Part shown: positions 16,705 to 24,979 of the stretch, piece by piece | Layout of the letters: each line of letters opens with the position of its first letter | Numbering within the stretch: position 1 is the stretch's first letter | Source of the DNA: Amycolatopsis bullii | GTDB taxonomy: Bacteria > Actinomycetota > Actinomycetes > Mycobacteriales > Pseudonocardiaceae | NCBI RefSeq assembly: GCF_014654205.1 | Contig: NZ_BNAW01000022.1 | Coordinates: 1 to 64,000 of the forward strand | DNA: 64,000 bases | Direction: 5' to 3' | Notes under the pieces: generated by a model | Told to the model about the DNA's origin: nothing | Seen by the model: only the letters and a program-made list of their open reading frames with translations | Database searches by the model: none | Position numbers and translations under genes: made by a program

Positions 16705-17100
16705 TCACCGGCCCGCGGTCCTTCGCGGACCCGCCGGTTCCCCTGTGCCCAGGACGTATGACCGCACCAAGTGGTTCCAGTGGCACGCCCGGCACACTTC
16801 GACGTCGTACACGGTGAACTCGGCGAACGAGCCGGCCATCCTGGCCAGCTCTTCGGGTGTCCTGGCCGAGCCCGCGACGTGCTTGAGTTCGTCGCCGTAG
16901 ACCCAGGACACCAGGGTCAGCGGCTCCTGGCGGCAGATCGGGCAGGGCTGATCACCGTCCCGGCCGTGGAACTTCGCCGCCCGCAACAGGTACGGGCTCG
17001 CGTCACAGGCTTCGTAGCTGCCGACGCGCCCGGAGCGGACTTCGGCCAGCAGCGCACGGCGCTGCAGCGCGAAGTCCACGACCTGCCGCTGGTTAATCAC
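16705..17100 (-). CDS. DUF5318 zinc-ribbon-like protein
   Basis: A 131-residue protein. QRQVVDFALQRRALLAEV opens the protein, DASPYLLRAAKFHG follows, and Cys pairs CPIC and CRACHW look like a zinc ribbon. It matches the protein encoded beside ponA1 in mycobacteria (Rv0049). The GTG at 17100 is chosen because TACTCT lies 6 bases upstream and the family starts just before QRQVVD. It is divergent from padR. The function is not known. Confidence 0.85.
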   Translation of the reverse strand: MINQRQVVDFALQRRALLAEVRSGRVGSYEACDASPYLLRAAKFHGRDGDQPCPICRQEPLTLVSWVYGDELKHVAGSARTPEELARMAGSFAEFTVYDVEVCRACHWNHLVRSYVLGTGEPAGPRRTAGR

Positions 17101-17106
17101 GAGGAC

Positions 17107-17112
17107 AGAGTA
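17107..17112 (-). promoter_or_regulatory. -10-like TACTCT for the DUF5318 gene
   Basis: A TANNNT hexamer 6 bases from the GTG at 17100; leaderless start suggested. Confidence 0.45.
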
Positions 17113-17250
17113 CGGGCTCTTCCTGTGACGTCCACGCCCCCTAGCGCCACCAGGCCCGGGACCGGGGCGGACACGCCGGACGTTCGATAACTCTCCGGTG
17201 AATTTCGCCCGCACCGCGGAGGAGGTGGAGGTTAGCTTCGCCACTTCGAT

Positions 17251-17263
17251 GTATCGGGGCGAT
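17251..17263 (+). promoter_or_regulatory. Inverted repeat upstream of padR-ino1
   Basis: TATCG-GGG-CGATA is a perfect inverted repeat about 85 bases before the padR start, next to the AT-rich ATATAGTGG. It is a candidate operator or promoter element; the protein that would bind it is unknown. Confidence 0.35.
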
Positions 17264-17345
17264 ATAGTGGCTGAGTAGGTTGGATCGAGGCGCTCGTTCG
17301 GAGCAACGCGGGTGGTCTCGGTTTGTTCCCGGAAGGGGGTGCGGT

Positions 17346-17948
17346 GTGCTGGAGTTCGCGATCCTCGGTCTTCTGCACGAAGCGCCCATGCACGGGTACG
17401 TGCTGCGCAAGCGGCTGCACGAGACGCTCGGCACGTTCCGGACGTTCTCGTACGGCTCGCTGTACCCGACCCTGCGGAAGCTGCTGCGGGCCGGGTACCT
17501 GGTCGAGGAGCTGGACGAGGCCGACGACCGGGCGTGGTCGCGGCGCGGACGGCGGGTCTACAAGCTCACCGCGGAGGGCAAGGAGCGCTTCGGTGAGCTG
17601 CTCGGCGACGCCGGGCCGCAGACCTGGGACGACGAAGGTTTCGGCGTCCACCTGGCCTTCTTCTCGCGGACCCCGGCCGACGTGCGGATGCGGATCCTCG
17701 AGGGCCGCCGCCGCCGCGTCGAAGAACGCCGCGAGGGCATGCGGGCGGCGCTGGCCAGGGCCGAGGAGAAGATCGATCGCTACACCCGCGAGCTGCACCG
17801 GCTGGGGCTGGAGACCAGCGAGCGGGAGGTGCGCTGGCTCAACGAGCTGATCGCGCACGAACAAGCCGAGCGGCAGGGTCAGCCAGACCCGAGCCGGCCG
17901 GACGGGCCGCAGCGTCGCGGCACCAGACCTACTGAACAGACGGATTGA
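17346..17948 (+). CDS. PadR family transcriptional regulator
   Basis: A 200-residue protein. The winged helix starts right at the N-terminus (LEFAILGLLHEAPMHGYVLRKRL, followed by SYGSLYPTLRKLLRAGYL). A C-terminal region rich in Arg/Glu looks like the PadR dimerisation helix (~residues 115-160). The GTG at 17346 follows a purine-rich GGAAGGGGG and gives the standard family N-terminus; the longer frame upstream lacks similarity. It lies 13 bases before ino1, as Rv0047c lies beside ino1 in mycobacteria, so it may control inositol synthesis. Confidence 0.9.
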   Translation: MLEFAILGLLHEAPMHGYVLRKRLHETLGTFRTFSYGSLYPTLRKLLRAGYLVEELDEADDRAWSRRGRRVYKLTAEGKERFGELLGDAGPQTWDDEGFGVHLAFFSRTPADVRMRILEGRRRRVEERREGMRAALARAEEKIDRYTRELHRLGLETSEREVRWLNELIAHEQAERQGQPDPSRPDGPQRRGTRPTEQTD

Positions 17949-17961
17949 AGGAGAAACCCCC

Positions 17962-19050
17962 ATGGGCGAGAACCGCCGCGTACGGGTGGCCATCGTGGGC
18001 GTCGGCAACTGCGCGGCGTCGCTGGTCCAGGGTGTCCAGTACTACCGCGACGCGGACCCGGCCACCCGCGTCCCCGGTCTGATGCACGTCGACTTCGGCG
18101 GCTACCACGTCCGCGACATCGAGTTCGTCGCCGCGTTCGACGTGGACGCCAAGAAGGTCAGCCGCGACCTGTCCGAGGCGATCTTCGCCTCCGAGAACAA
18201 CACGATCAAGATCGCCGACGTGCCGCCGCTCGGCGTCACCGTCCAGCGCGGTCACACCCACGACGGCCTCGGCCGCTTCTACCGCGAGACGATCGAGGAG
18301 TCCGACGAGACCCCGGTCGACGTCGTCGCCGCGCTGCGCGAGGCACAGGCCGACGTGCTCGTGTCGTACCTGCCGGTGGGCTCCGAGGTGGCCGACAAGT
18401 TCTACGCCCAGGCCGCGATCGACGCCGGCGTGGCGTTCGTCAACGCGCTGCCGGTGTTCATCGCCTCCGACCCCGAGTGGGCGCAGAAGTTCACCGACGC
18501 CGGCGTCCCGATCGTCGGCGACGACATCAAGTCGCAGGTCGGCGCCACCATCACGCACCGCGTGCTGGCCAAGCTGTTCGAGGACCGCGGCGTCCAGCTC
18601 GACCGGACGATGCAGCTCAACGTGGGCGGGAACATGGACTTCCTGAACATGAAGGAGCTGGAGCGGCTCGAGTCGAAGAAGATCTCGAAGACCCAGTCCG
18701 TGACGTCGCAGGTCGACCGCGACCTCGGCAAGGGCAACGTCCACATCGGACCGTCGGACTACGTGCAGTGGCTCGACGACCGCAAGTGGGCCTACGTCCG
18801 GCTCGAGGGCCGCGCGTTCGGCGACGTGCCGCTGAACCTGGAGTACAAGCTCGAGGTGTGGGACTCGCCGAACTCGGCGGGCATCATCATCGACGCCGTG
18901 CGCGCCGCGAAGATCGCGCTCGACCGCGGCATCGGCGGCCCGATCCTGTCGGCGTCCTCCTACTTCATGAAGTCGCCGCCGGAGCAGTACGACGACGCGA
19001 CCGCCCGCGACGCCGTCGAGAAGTTCATCCGCGGCGAGGTCGAGCGCTGA
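17962..19050 (+). CDS. ino1: Inositol-3-phosphate synthase
   Basis: A 362-residue actinobacterial-type myo-inositol-3-phosphate synthase. It converts glucose-6-phosphate to inositol-3-phosphate using NAD, feeding phosphatidylinositol and mycothiol. Visible motifs are the dinucleotide site AIVGVGNCAASLVQG (~10-24), VGDDIKSQVGATITHR, LNVGGNMDFLNM and SPNSAGIIIDAVRA. AAGGAG lies ahead of the ATG, and padR ends 13 bases upstream, so they are probably co-transcribed. A stem-loop follows the stop. Confidence 0.96.
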   Translation: MGENRRVRVAIVGVGNCAASLVQGVQYYRDADPATRVPGLMHVDFGGYHVRDIEFVAAFDVDAKKVSRDLSEAIFASENNTIKIADVPPLGVTVQRGHTHDGLGRFYRETIEESDETPVDVVAALREAQADVLVSYLPVGSEVADKFYAQAAIDAGVAFVNALPVFIASDPEWAQKFTDAGVPIVGDDIKSQVGATITHRVLAKLFEDRGVQLDRTMQLNVGGNMDFLNMKELERLESKKISKTQSVTSQVDRDLGKGNVHIGPSDYVQWLDDRKWAYVRLEGRAFGDVPLNLEYKLEVWDSPNSAGIIIDAVRAAKIALDRGIGGPILSASSYFMKSPPEQYDDATARDAVEKFIRGEVER

Positions 19051-19065
19051 TCCTCCGCTGAGGAG

Positions 19066-19092
19066 AAGGCCGTCACCGCTGGTGGCGGCCTT
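19066..19092 (+). terminator. Terminator of ino1
   Basis: 12-bp arms (19066-19077 and 19081-19092, one G-U pair) with a 3-base loop, 16 bases after the ino1 stop, followed by CTTCG. Confidence 0.7.
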
Positions 19093-19141
19093 CTTCGCGT
19101 GGTGCACTAAACCGGTGGGGCGGGGTGGGCGTTGGCGGGGT

Positions 19142-19672
19142 GTGAGTGCGAGCGTGGGCGAAAGCGCGCCGGGGGACCTGGGCGCGCCGACCTTCCACGA
19201 CCTGTTCCGCGAGTACTTCGGCCAGATGACCCGGCTGGCCCACCTGCTCGGCGCGGACGACGCGGAGAACATCGCCCAGGAGGCCTTCGTCAAGCTCCAC
19301 CAGCGCTGGGACTCCCTGACCGACCACACGCGCGTGGCCGGCTACCTGCGGACGACCGTGGTGAACATGTCGCGGTCGCGGACCCGGCACCTGCGCGTCG
19401 TCCGGCGGACCCCGCCGGAGCGGCCGCCCGACGAGGTGTCGGCCGAGGTCAGGGCGGTGGCGAACTGGGAGCACCAGCGGCTGCGCGCGGTGCTGGGGCG
19501 GCTGTCCCGGCGCCAGCGCGAGGTGCTGGTGCTGCGGTACTGGCTGGACCTCAGTACGGCGGCCATCGCGGAGACCCTGGGCATCTCCGCGGGCACGGTC
19601 AAGGCGACGACGCACCACGCGATGGAGAATCTGCGCAAGCACCTGGGGGACGACCTGGGAGGTGAGCGATGA
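19142..19672 (+). CDS. SigE-family ECF RNA polymerase sigma factor
   Basis: About 176 residues. Region 2 is FHDLFREYFGQMTRLAHLLGADDAENIAQEAFVKLHQRW; region 4 is RQREVLVLRYWLDLSTAAIAETLGISAGTVKATTHHAMENL. The 'SigE-family' label follows the region 4 wording. The start is uncertain: GTG 19142 is used, and GTG 19154 is an alternative. The stop overlaps the next gene in an ATGA, the usual sigma/anti-sigma coupling. The regulon is not visible from the window. Confidence 0.85.
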   Translation: MSASVGESAPGDLGAPTFHDLFREYFGQMTRLAHLLGADDAENIAQEAFVKLHQRWDSLTDHTRVAGYLRTTVVNMSRSRTRHLRVVRRTPPERPPDEVSAEVRAVANWEHQRLRAVLGRLSRRQREVLVLRYWLDLSTAAIAETLGISAGTVKATTHHAMENLRKHLGDDLGGER

Positions 19673-20394
19673 CCGACCTCGAACGCAAGCTGGCCGAGAC
19701 GCTGCGGGAGCAGGCCGGGGAGGTCACGCCCAACCTCGACGCGGCCTGGGCCGAACAGCAGCGCCGGCAGCAGCGGCCGCCGCGGCGCAGGCGGACCGCG
19801 GTGTGGGCCGCGCCGCTGGCCGCGGTGCTGGTGGTGCTGACCAGCGTGCTCCTGGCCACCGAGCTGAACACGGCTCAGCCCCCGCCGTCGCGGCCCGCGG
19901 CGCAGCCGGGACAGGAGCTGGTGCTCGCGAAGCCCCTGATCGCGCCGACCTTGAGCTCCCCGGGCGAGCCGAAGGCGCTCACCGACTTCGCGGGGCAAAC
20001 GCACACCTGGACCTCGTACGCCTACCAAGGCCTCGACACCGGGGGACGGCCCGTGTTCTGCATCGAGGCGCTGCCTCAGGGAACCACCCACGGCGGGACG
20101 GACTCGAACTTCGGCATCGAGTCGCCGTCGTGCGTTCCCGTGTCGGGATCTCCGGTGAGCGCCGGGTACGTCGGCAAGAACGGGGGGCCGCTGCCCGAGG
20201 GCAAGGCGGTCTTCCTCGCCGACTGGACGGTGCACGTGCTGCGCCTCTACGACGCCGCGGGTGACCTCAGCCAGGCCCGAGCGGTCGCCGCGGTGGGCGG
20301 GGGCCAGGTGTTCCTCGCCGACGTCAAGCCCGGGTCACCGCCGGTCCGCTTCGAGGTCAACCCCGTCCAGGAAGTGCACCCGGCAAGTCGGTGA
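19669..20394 (+). CDS. Putative anti-sigma factor, single-pass membrane protein
   Basis: A 241-residue protein. A short cytosolic domain (~1-42, charged, TDLERKLAETLREQAGEVTPNLDAAW) ends in a basic patch RRRR. One TM helix follows (~46-64). The extracellular domain (~65-241) contains a Cys pair (FCIEA and SCVPV). It lacks the HxxxCxxC zinc anti-sigma motif. The 4-base overlap with the sigma gene is the main evidence for its role. The 3' end overlaps the convergent HAD gene by 38 bases. Confidence 0.7.
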   Translation: MTDLERKLAETLREQAGEVTPNLDAAWAEQQRRQQRPPRRRRTAVWAAPLAAVLVVLTSVLLATELNTAQPPPSRPAAQPGQELVLAKPLIAPTLSSPGEPKALTDFAGQTHTWTSYAYQGLDTGGRPVFCIEALPQGTTHGGTDSNFGIESPSCVPVSGSPVSAGYVGKNGGPLPEGKAVFLADWTVHVLRLYDAAGDLSQARAVAAVGGGQVFLADVKPGSPPVRFEVNPVQEVHPASR

Positions 20395-20998
20395 TCTTCT
20401 CCACCACCGCGGTCGCCTGCTTCAGCACCTCGGGGTCCGGCGGGAAGTGCGGGTTCGGCACCGCGTACACCGCCATCCCGGCAGCCAGCGCGGACCGCAG
20501 CCCGTTCGTCGTGTCCTCCACGGCCGCGCACTGCCCGGGCGCCACGCCCAGCAGCTCGGCCGCCCGCAGGTACACGTCCGGCGCCGGCTTCCCCGCGCCG
20601 ACCTGCTCCGACGACACCGCCGCGCCCACCGGCAGGCCGGTGACGTCGAGGAAGCCCTTGATCAGGATCACCGGCGACGAACTCGCGATCGCCACCGGCC
20701 ACCGGTTCGACACCTGCCGCACGACCTCGACCGCGCCCGGGATCAACGGCGGCTCGGCGGCGTACCGGGCGGCCATCCGCTTGACCACCAGGGTCGCGAT
20801 CTCGGCCGGCGTAGACCGCGCGCCCAGTTCCTCCACCAGGTAGCGGGCCCACTCCGGGGTGCTCATCCCCTGCAAGGCGCGCGTGGCCTCCTCGCGCCAG
20901 GTGCCGCCGTGCTCGGCGACGACCGCGCGCCGCACTTCGTCCCAGATCCGCTCGGAGTCGACCAGTACGCCGTCGAGGTCGAAGATCACCGCGTCCAT
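20357..20998 (-). CDS. HAD superfamily phosphatase
   Basis: A 213-residue HAD hydrolase of the beta-phosphoglucomutase/phosphatase type. Motif I is FDLDGVLVDS (~6-15) with the nucleophile Asp. Motif II is ASSSP, motif III is GAGKPAPD with Lys, and motif IV is AVEDTTNG. A helical cap lies between motifs I and II. It would dephosphorylate a small phosphorylated metabolite; the substrate cannot be told. It overlaps the anti-sigma gene tail to tail. The start has TAGGCT 6 bases upstream. Confidence 0.88.
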   Translation of the reverse strand: MDAVIFDLDGVLVDSERIWDEVRRAVVAEHGGTWREEATRALQGMSTPEWARYLVEELGARSTPAEIATLVVKRMAARYAAEPPLIPGAVEVVRQVSNRWPVAIASSSPVILIKGFLDVTGLPVGAAVSSEQVGAGKPAPDVYLRAAELLGVAPGQCAAVEDTTNGLRSALAAGMAVYAVPNPHFPPDPEVLKQATAVVEKITDLPGALPGRG

Positions 20999-21004
20999 GA
21001 CCCG

Positions 21005-21010
21005 AGCCTA
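21005..21010 (-). promoter_or_regulatory. -10-like TAGGCT for the HAD gene
   Basis: A TANNNT hexamer 6 bases before the ATG at 20998, on the opposite side of the same short gap as the marR promoter. Confidence 0.45.
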
Positions 21011-21051
21011 GCCTGTGAGCGGACTTACTTAGCTACCCTTACTAATTTTTG

Positions 21052-21064
21052 TTAGCCTGGCTAA
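21052..21064. promoter_or_regulatory. MarR operator overlapping leaderless promoter
   Basis: TTAGCC-T-GGCTAA is a perfect 13-base palindrome ending one base before the GTG of marR. It contains the -10-like TAGCCT (21053-21058) placed 6 bases before that GTG. Further upstream, ACTTAGCTA and ACTAATTTTTGTTAG give related half-sites. A repressor bound here would block polymerase, so autoregulation by the adjacent MarR is likely. Confidence 0.6.
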
Positions 21065-21523
21065 GTGACTTCCGCGATCACCGATCTCGCCCACCGGCTG
21101 CGGCCGCTGGTCTTCCGGCTCTACCACCAGGTGCGCCGCCAGACCCCGCAGCTGACGCTGACCCTCACCCAGGGTTCGGTGCTGAGTGAGCTGGTCAACG
21201 GCGGTCCGCGGCGGATGTCCGCGCTGGCCGAGTTCGAACGGGTGAAGCTGCCGTCGATGACCGACGTCGTCGGCAGGCTCGAACGGCTCGGTCTCGCGAC
21301 CCGCCGCCCGGACCCCGCCGACGGCCGGGCCGTGCTGGTCGAAGTCACCGACGAGGGCCTCCGGTTTTACGCCGAACTGGTGACGGCTCGCGAGGAGTTC
21401 CTCCGCGAGCGGCTCATCGCGATGGACGACGCCGACCGCGCTGCGATCGAGGCCGCCCTGCCCGCTCTCGCCAAATTGCTCGTCGACACCAAGAAGGAGG
21501 AACTGATCAGCGATGAGCGCTGA
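21065..21523 (+). CDS. MarR family transcriptional regulator
   Basis: A 152-residue MarR protein with the winged helix in the middle (RMSALAEFERVKLPSMTDVVGRLERLGLATRRPDPADGRAVLVEVTDEG, ~48-96), including the characteristic DPADGRA wing. Helices at both ends form the dimer. Its 3' end overlaps the MFS transporter start by 11 bases, so it probably represses its own operon and the efflux gene. The GTG start at 21065 sits directly on the promoter palindrome and no ribosome site precedes it. Confidence 0.92.
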   Translation: MTSAITDLAHRLRPLVFRLYHQVRRQTPQLTLTLTQGSVLSELVNGGPRRMSALAEFERVKLPSMTDVVGRLERLGLATRRPDPADGRAVLVEVTDEGLRFYAELVTAREEFLRERLIAMDDADRAAIEAALPALAKLLVDTKKEELISDER

Positions 21524-22730
21524 ACACCACTCGAGCCTGCTGGACGCGGTCAAGGGCCAGCCCAAGCAGGTGTGGATCACCGCGTTCGCCGCGGTCATCG
21601 CCTTCATGGGGATCGGCCTGGTCGACCCGATCCTGCTGTCCATCGCCAAGGGCCTGGACGCGACGCCGTCCCAGGTCACCCTGCTCTTCTCGTCCTACCT
21701 CGGCGTCCAGGTCGTCGCGATGCTGCTCACCGGCGCGGCGAGCGCCCGCTTCGGCGCGAAGCGCACCGTGCTGGTGGGGCTGACGCTGATCGTCGCCGCC
21801 ACCGCCCTCTGCGCGGCCGCCGGGTCGATCGAGCAGCTGGTCGGGCTGCGTGCGGTCTGGGGCCTGGGCAACGCGTTCTTCATCGCGACGGCGCTTTCGG
21901 TGATCGTCGGCGCCGCGACCGGCGGCCAGTCCGGCGCGATCCTGCTCTACGAGGCCGCCCTCGGCGTCGGCCTGTCGGTCGGCCCGCTGCTGGGCGCGCT
22001 GCTCGGCAGCATCTCGTGGCGCGGCCCGTTCCTCGGCACCGCGATCCTGATGGCCGGCGCACTGGTGCTGTGCGCGGTCTTCCTCGACAGCGACAAGCAC
22101 GAACGCCGAGCGCCGGTCAAGCTGCTCGACCCGCTGCGCGCGCTGAAGCACAGGGGCTTGCTGCGCACCTCCGTCGCCTCGGCGCTGTACACCGCCGCGT
22201 TCTTCGCGGTGCTCGCCTGGTCGCCGTTCGTCCTCGGCTGGAGCGCGATCGCCGTCGGCCTGGTGTTCTGCGGCTGGGGTCTGTGCGTCGCCGTCGCCGG
22301 GGTCGCCCTCGCGCCGCGGCTGGCCGCCCGGCTCGGCGAGCGGCACGCCGCCGCGGCCGCCGTCTTCGGGTATGCCGTGCTGATGCTGGTCCTCGCCGTG
22401 CCGAGCAAGCCGGTGCTGGTCGCCGGGATCATCGTCTCCGGGCTGGTGTCCGGCCTGCTGAACACGCTGTTCACCGGCACCGCGATGGCGATCAGCGACG
22501 CGCCGCGCCCGGTCGCCAGCGCGGGCTACAACTTCTGCCGCTGGCTCGGTGGCGCGGTCGCCGCGACGCTCGTCGGGCACGTCGCCGAGTGGTTCGGGTC
22601 GCCGCAGGCGCCGTTCCTCGCCTCGGCCGTGCTGTGCGTCATCGCCGGCGCGCTGCTCTCGCTGCGGGAGAAGAAGGCCGACCCGCACACCCTGCCGCAG
22701 GAAGCGGTGCTCGTCGGCGAAGAATTCTGA
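21513..22730 (+). CDS. MFS efflux transporter
   Basis: A 405-residue major facilitator with about 12 hydrophobic segments and a short acidic C-terminus. The loop after the second helix carries the typical motif A pattern (SARFGAKRTVLVG), and VDPILLSIAKGLDATPSQVTLLF and the later LGVGLSVGPLLGALLGSISWRGPF (motif C-like) fit drug:H+ antiporters. Coupling to MarR (11-base overlap) supports export of a toxic compound that MarR senses. The substrate is unknown. Confidence 0.88.
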   Translation: MSAEHHSSLLDAVKGQPKQVWITAFAAVIAFMGIGLVDPILLSIAKGLDATPSQVTLLFSSYLGVQVVAMLLTGAASARFGAKRTVLVGLTLIVAATALCAAAGSIEQLVGLRAVWGLGNAFFIATALSVIVGAATGGQSGAILLYEAALGVGLSVGPLLGALLGSISWRGPFLGTAILMAGALVLCAVFLDSDKHERRAPVKLLDPLRALKHRGLLRTSVASALYTAAFFAVLAWSPFVLGWSAIAVGLVFCGWGLCVAVAGVALAPRLAARLGERHAAAAAVFGYAVLMLVLAVPSKPVLVAGIIVSGLVSGLLNTLFTGTAMAISDAPRPVASAGYNFCRWLGGAVAATLVGHVAEWFGSPQAPFLASAVLCVIAGALLSLREKKADPHTLPQEAVLVGEEF

Positions 22731-22739
22731 CCAGCGCCA

Positions 22740-22772
22740 GTACACCGAACGTTCACCTGAATGTCCGGAAAG
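22740..22772 (+). promoter_or_regulatory. PHO-box-like direct repeats ahead of phoX
   Basis: Three consecutive 11-base units are GTACACCGAAC, GTTCACCTGAA and TGTCCGGAAAG. The second is close to the Streptomyces PhoP unit GTTCAYYYRGG; the first matches it loosely and the third poorly. It lies 57 bases upstream of a phosphatase gene expected to respond to phosphate starvation. Confidence 0.55.
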
Positions 22773-22828
22773 GCTGGTTTTGGGAGCTTACGGTCGGGGC
22801 GTTCCCGAACCCCCACCATGGAGGCCTC

Positions 22829-24892
22829 GTGCCCGACCGTCTGCTCCCGCTCTTCGCCGCCCACCCGGGCGGCCGCTCCCCGGTGACCTGCGAGTACCGG
22901 TGCGGCAACGCGTGCGCCCACCCCGAGGCGAACGACTCCGGCAACGAGTACTTCGGTGACGTCGTCAAGGACATCTCCCGCCGCCGGGTGTTCAAGGCGG
23001 GTGCCGTGATGGCCGCCGCCGCGGGCGGGTTCGCCGCGCTTTCCCCGGGCGTCGCGGTGGCCGAGCCGCTGCGGAAACCGAAGCCGCGTCCGGTGCCCGG
23101 CACCGACTTCACGCCGGTTCCGCCGAACAAGCTCGACGCCGTCAGCATCCCCGACGGCTACGCCCAGCGCGTCGTCGTCCGCTGGGGCGACCCGGTCGTC
23201 CCGGGCGCGCCGAAGTTCGACTTCGCCAAGCAAACCGCGGCCGCGCAGGCCAAGCAGTTCGGCTACAACAACGACTTCGTCGGCCTGATCCCGCAGGACC
23301 CGCTGGGCCTGTCGAACCTGCTCGTGGTCAACCACGAGTACACGACCGAGGTCCACATGTTCCCGGCCGACCAGTACGACCCGGCCAACCCGACCGAGGA
23401 GCAGGTCAAGATCGCCTGGGCCGCGCACGGCCTTTCGGTGCTGCAGGCCCGCCGCGACCCGATCCACGGCGGCCTCGAAGTCGTCCCGAGCCGGTACGGC
23501 CGCCGGATCACCCTCGACACGATCTTCGAGGTCCGCGGCCCGGCCGCCGGCTCGAAGTACCTGAAGACCTCGGCCGACCCGAGCGGGCGCAAGGTCCGCG
23601 GCACGCAGAACAACTGCTCCGGCGGCGTGACGCCGTGGGGCACGGTGCTCTCCGGCGAGGAGAACTTCGACCAGTACTTCGCCAACTCCGACAAGGTCAC
23701 CGACCCGGTCGCGGCGGCGCGGCTCAAGCGTTACTCCGTCGGCGCCGGCACGAGCACCCGCAAGTGGGAGCGGTTCGACAAGCGCTGGGACGTCGCGCAG
23801 GAGCCCAACGAGCCGAACCGGTTCGGCTGGGTCGTCGAGATCGACCCGAACGACCCGAACTCGACGCCGGTCAAGCACACCGCGCTCGGCCGCTTCAAGC
23901 ACGAGGCCGCGAACGTCAAGATCACCGCCGACGGCCGGGTCGCCGTCTATTCCGGGGACGACAGCCGCTTCGAGTACATCTACAAGTTCGTCTCGAAGGG
24001 CAAGTACAAGCCCGGGAACAGCGCGCACGCGCGGCGGCACAACATGGCGCTGCTCGACGAAGGCACGCTGTACGTCGCCCGGTTCACCGGCGACAGCCCG
24101 GCCCCGGAGATCGACGGGACGGGCAAGCTCCCGGCCGACGGCGAGTTCGACGGCACCGGCGAGTGGATCCCGCTGGCGAGCGGCGACAAGTCCTTTGTGG
24201 ACGGGTTCACCGCCGAAGAGGTCTACGTCTTCACGCGCCAGGCCGCGGACAAGGTGGCCGCCACCAAGATGGACCGCCCAGAGGACATCGAGCCGAACCC
24301 GGTCAACGGCCGGATCTACGCGGCGCTGACCAACAACACCGACCGCGGCGCGGCGGGCAAGGCCGGCGTCGACGAGGTCAACCCGCGCAACGGCAACAAG
24401 AACGGCCACGTCCTGGAGTGGGAGGAGGACCGCGGCGACGCGGCCTCGACCCGGTTCTCCTGGCGGCTGCTGCTGGTCTGCGGCGACCCCAAGGCGGCCG
24501 ACACCTACTTCGGCGGCTTCCCGAAGGAGCAGGTCAGCCCGGTCTCCTGCCCGGACAACGTCGCGTTCGACCGGCACGGCAACCTGTGGATCGCCACCGA
24601 CGGCAACGCCCTCGGCGCGAACGACGGCCTGTTCTCGGTGCCGGTCACCGGGCCGGAGCGCGGCCACGTCAAGCAGTTCCTGTCGGTGCCGGTCGGCGCC
24701 GAGACGTGCGGCCCGGTCGTCACCGACAACCTGGTGCTCGTCGCGGTCCAGCACCCCGGTGAGAACGCGGCCAGCTCGGCGAACCCGACGTCGCACTGGC
24801 CCGACGGCGGCACTGCGCAGCCGCGGCCGGCCATCGTGTCGGTGTGGAAGAAGGGCCGCTTCGGGCTGCCCGGCCGCATCGGCGAACGCTGA
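22829..24892 (+). CDS. phoX: PhoX family alkaline phosphatase (DUF839), Tat-exported
   Basis: A 687-residue secreted phosphatase of the calcium/iron PhoX family. A long n-region with three Cys (TCEYRCGNAC, ~20-29) and NEYFGDVV precedes the twin-arginine motif SRRRVFK (~50) and a hydrophobic stretch ending AVA. The catalytic domain has FVGLIPQDP, LLVVNHEYT, NNCSGGVTPWGTVLSGEENF, RFKHEAANV, YSGDDSRFEYIYKFV and DNVAFDRHGNLWIATDG. It would release phosphate from organic phosphate outside the cell. GGAGG lies 4 bases before GTG 22829. A PHO-box-like element upstream fits its role. Confidence 0.9.
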   Translation: MPDRLLPLFAAHPGGRSPVTCEYRCGNACAHPEANDSGNEYFGDVVKDISRRRVFKAGAVMAAAAGGFAALSPGVAVAEPLRKPKPRPVPGTDFTPVPPNKLDAVSIPDGYAQRVVVRWGDPVVPGAPKFDFAKQTAAAQAKQFGYNNDFVGLIPQDPLGLSNLLVVNHEYTTEVHMFPADQYDPANPTEEQVKIAWAAHGLSVLQARRDPIHGGLEVVPSRYGRRITLDTIFEVRGPAAGSKYLKTSADPSGRKVRGTQNNCSGGVTPWGTVLSGEENFDQYFANSDKVTDPVAAARLKRYSVGAGTSTRKWERFDKRWDVAQEPNEPNRFGWVVEIDPNDPNSTPVKHTALGRFKHEAANVKITADGRVAVYSGDDSRFEYIYKFVSKGKYKPGNSAHARRHNMALLDEGTLYVARFTGDSPAPEIDGTGKLPADGEFDGTGEWIPLASGDKSFVDGFTAEEVYVFTRQAADKVAATKMDRPEDIEPNPVNGRIYAALTNNTDRGAAGKAGVDEVNPRNGNKNGHVLEWEEDRGDAASTRFSWRLLLVCGDPKAADTYFGGFPKEQVSPVSCPDNVAFDRHGNLWIATDGNALGANDGLFSVPVTGPERGHVKQFLSVPVGAETCGPVVTDNLVLVAVQHPGENAASSANPTSHWPDGGTAQPRPAIVSVWKKGRFGLPGRIGER

Positions 24893-24979
24893 CGCACCGG
24901 GCCCGCACCGGCCGAAGTTCACTCTTACGTGGGCGGTTCTTGGCCGGTGCGGGCCCGTACCGCGCGCCATAGTCGAGGG

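Noticed and set aside
21572..24892. Plus-strand open frame running from within the MFS gene through phoX
   Set aside because: Only the part from GTG 22829 shows protein family similarity; the upstream part is out of frame with the MFS gene and has no motif.
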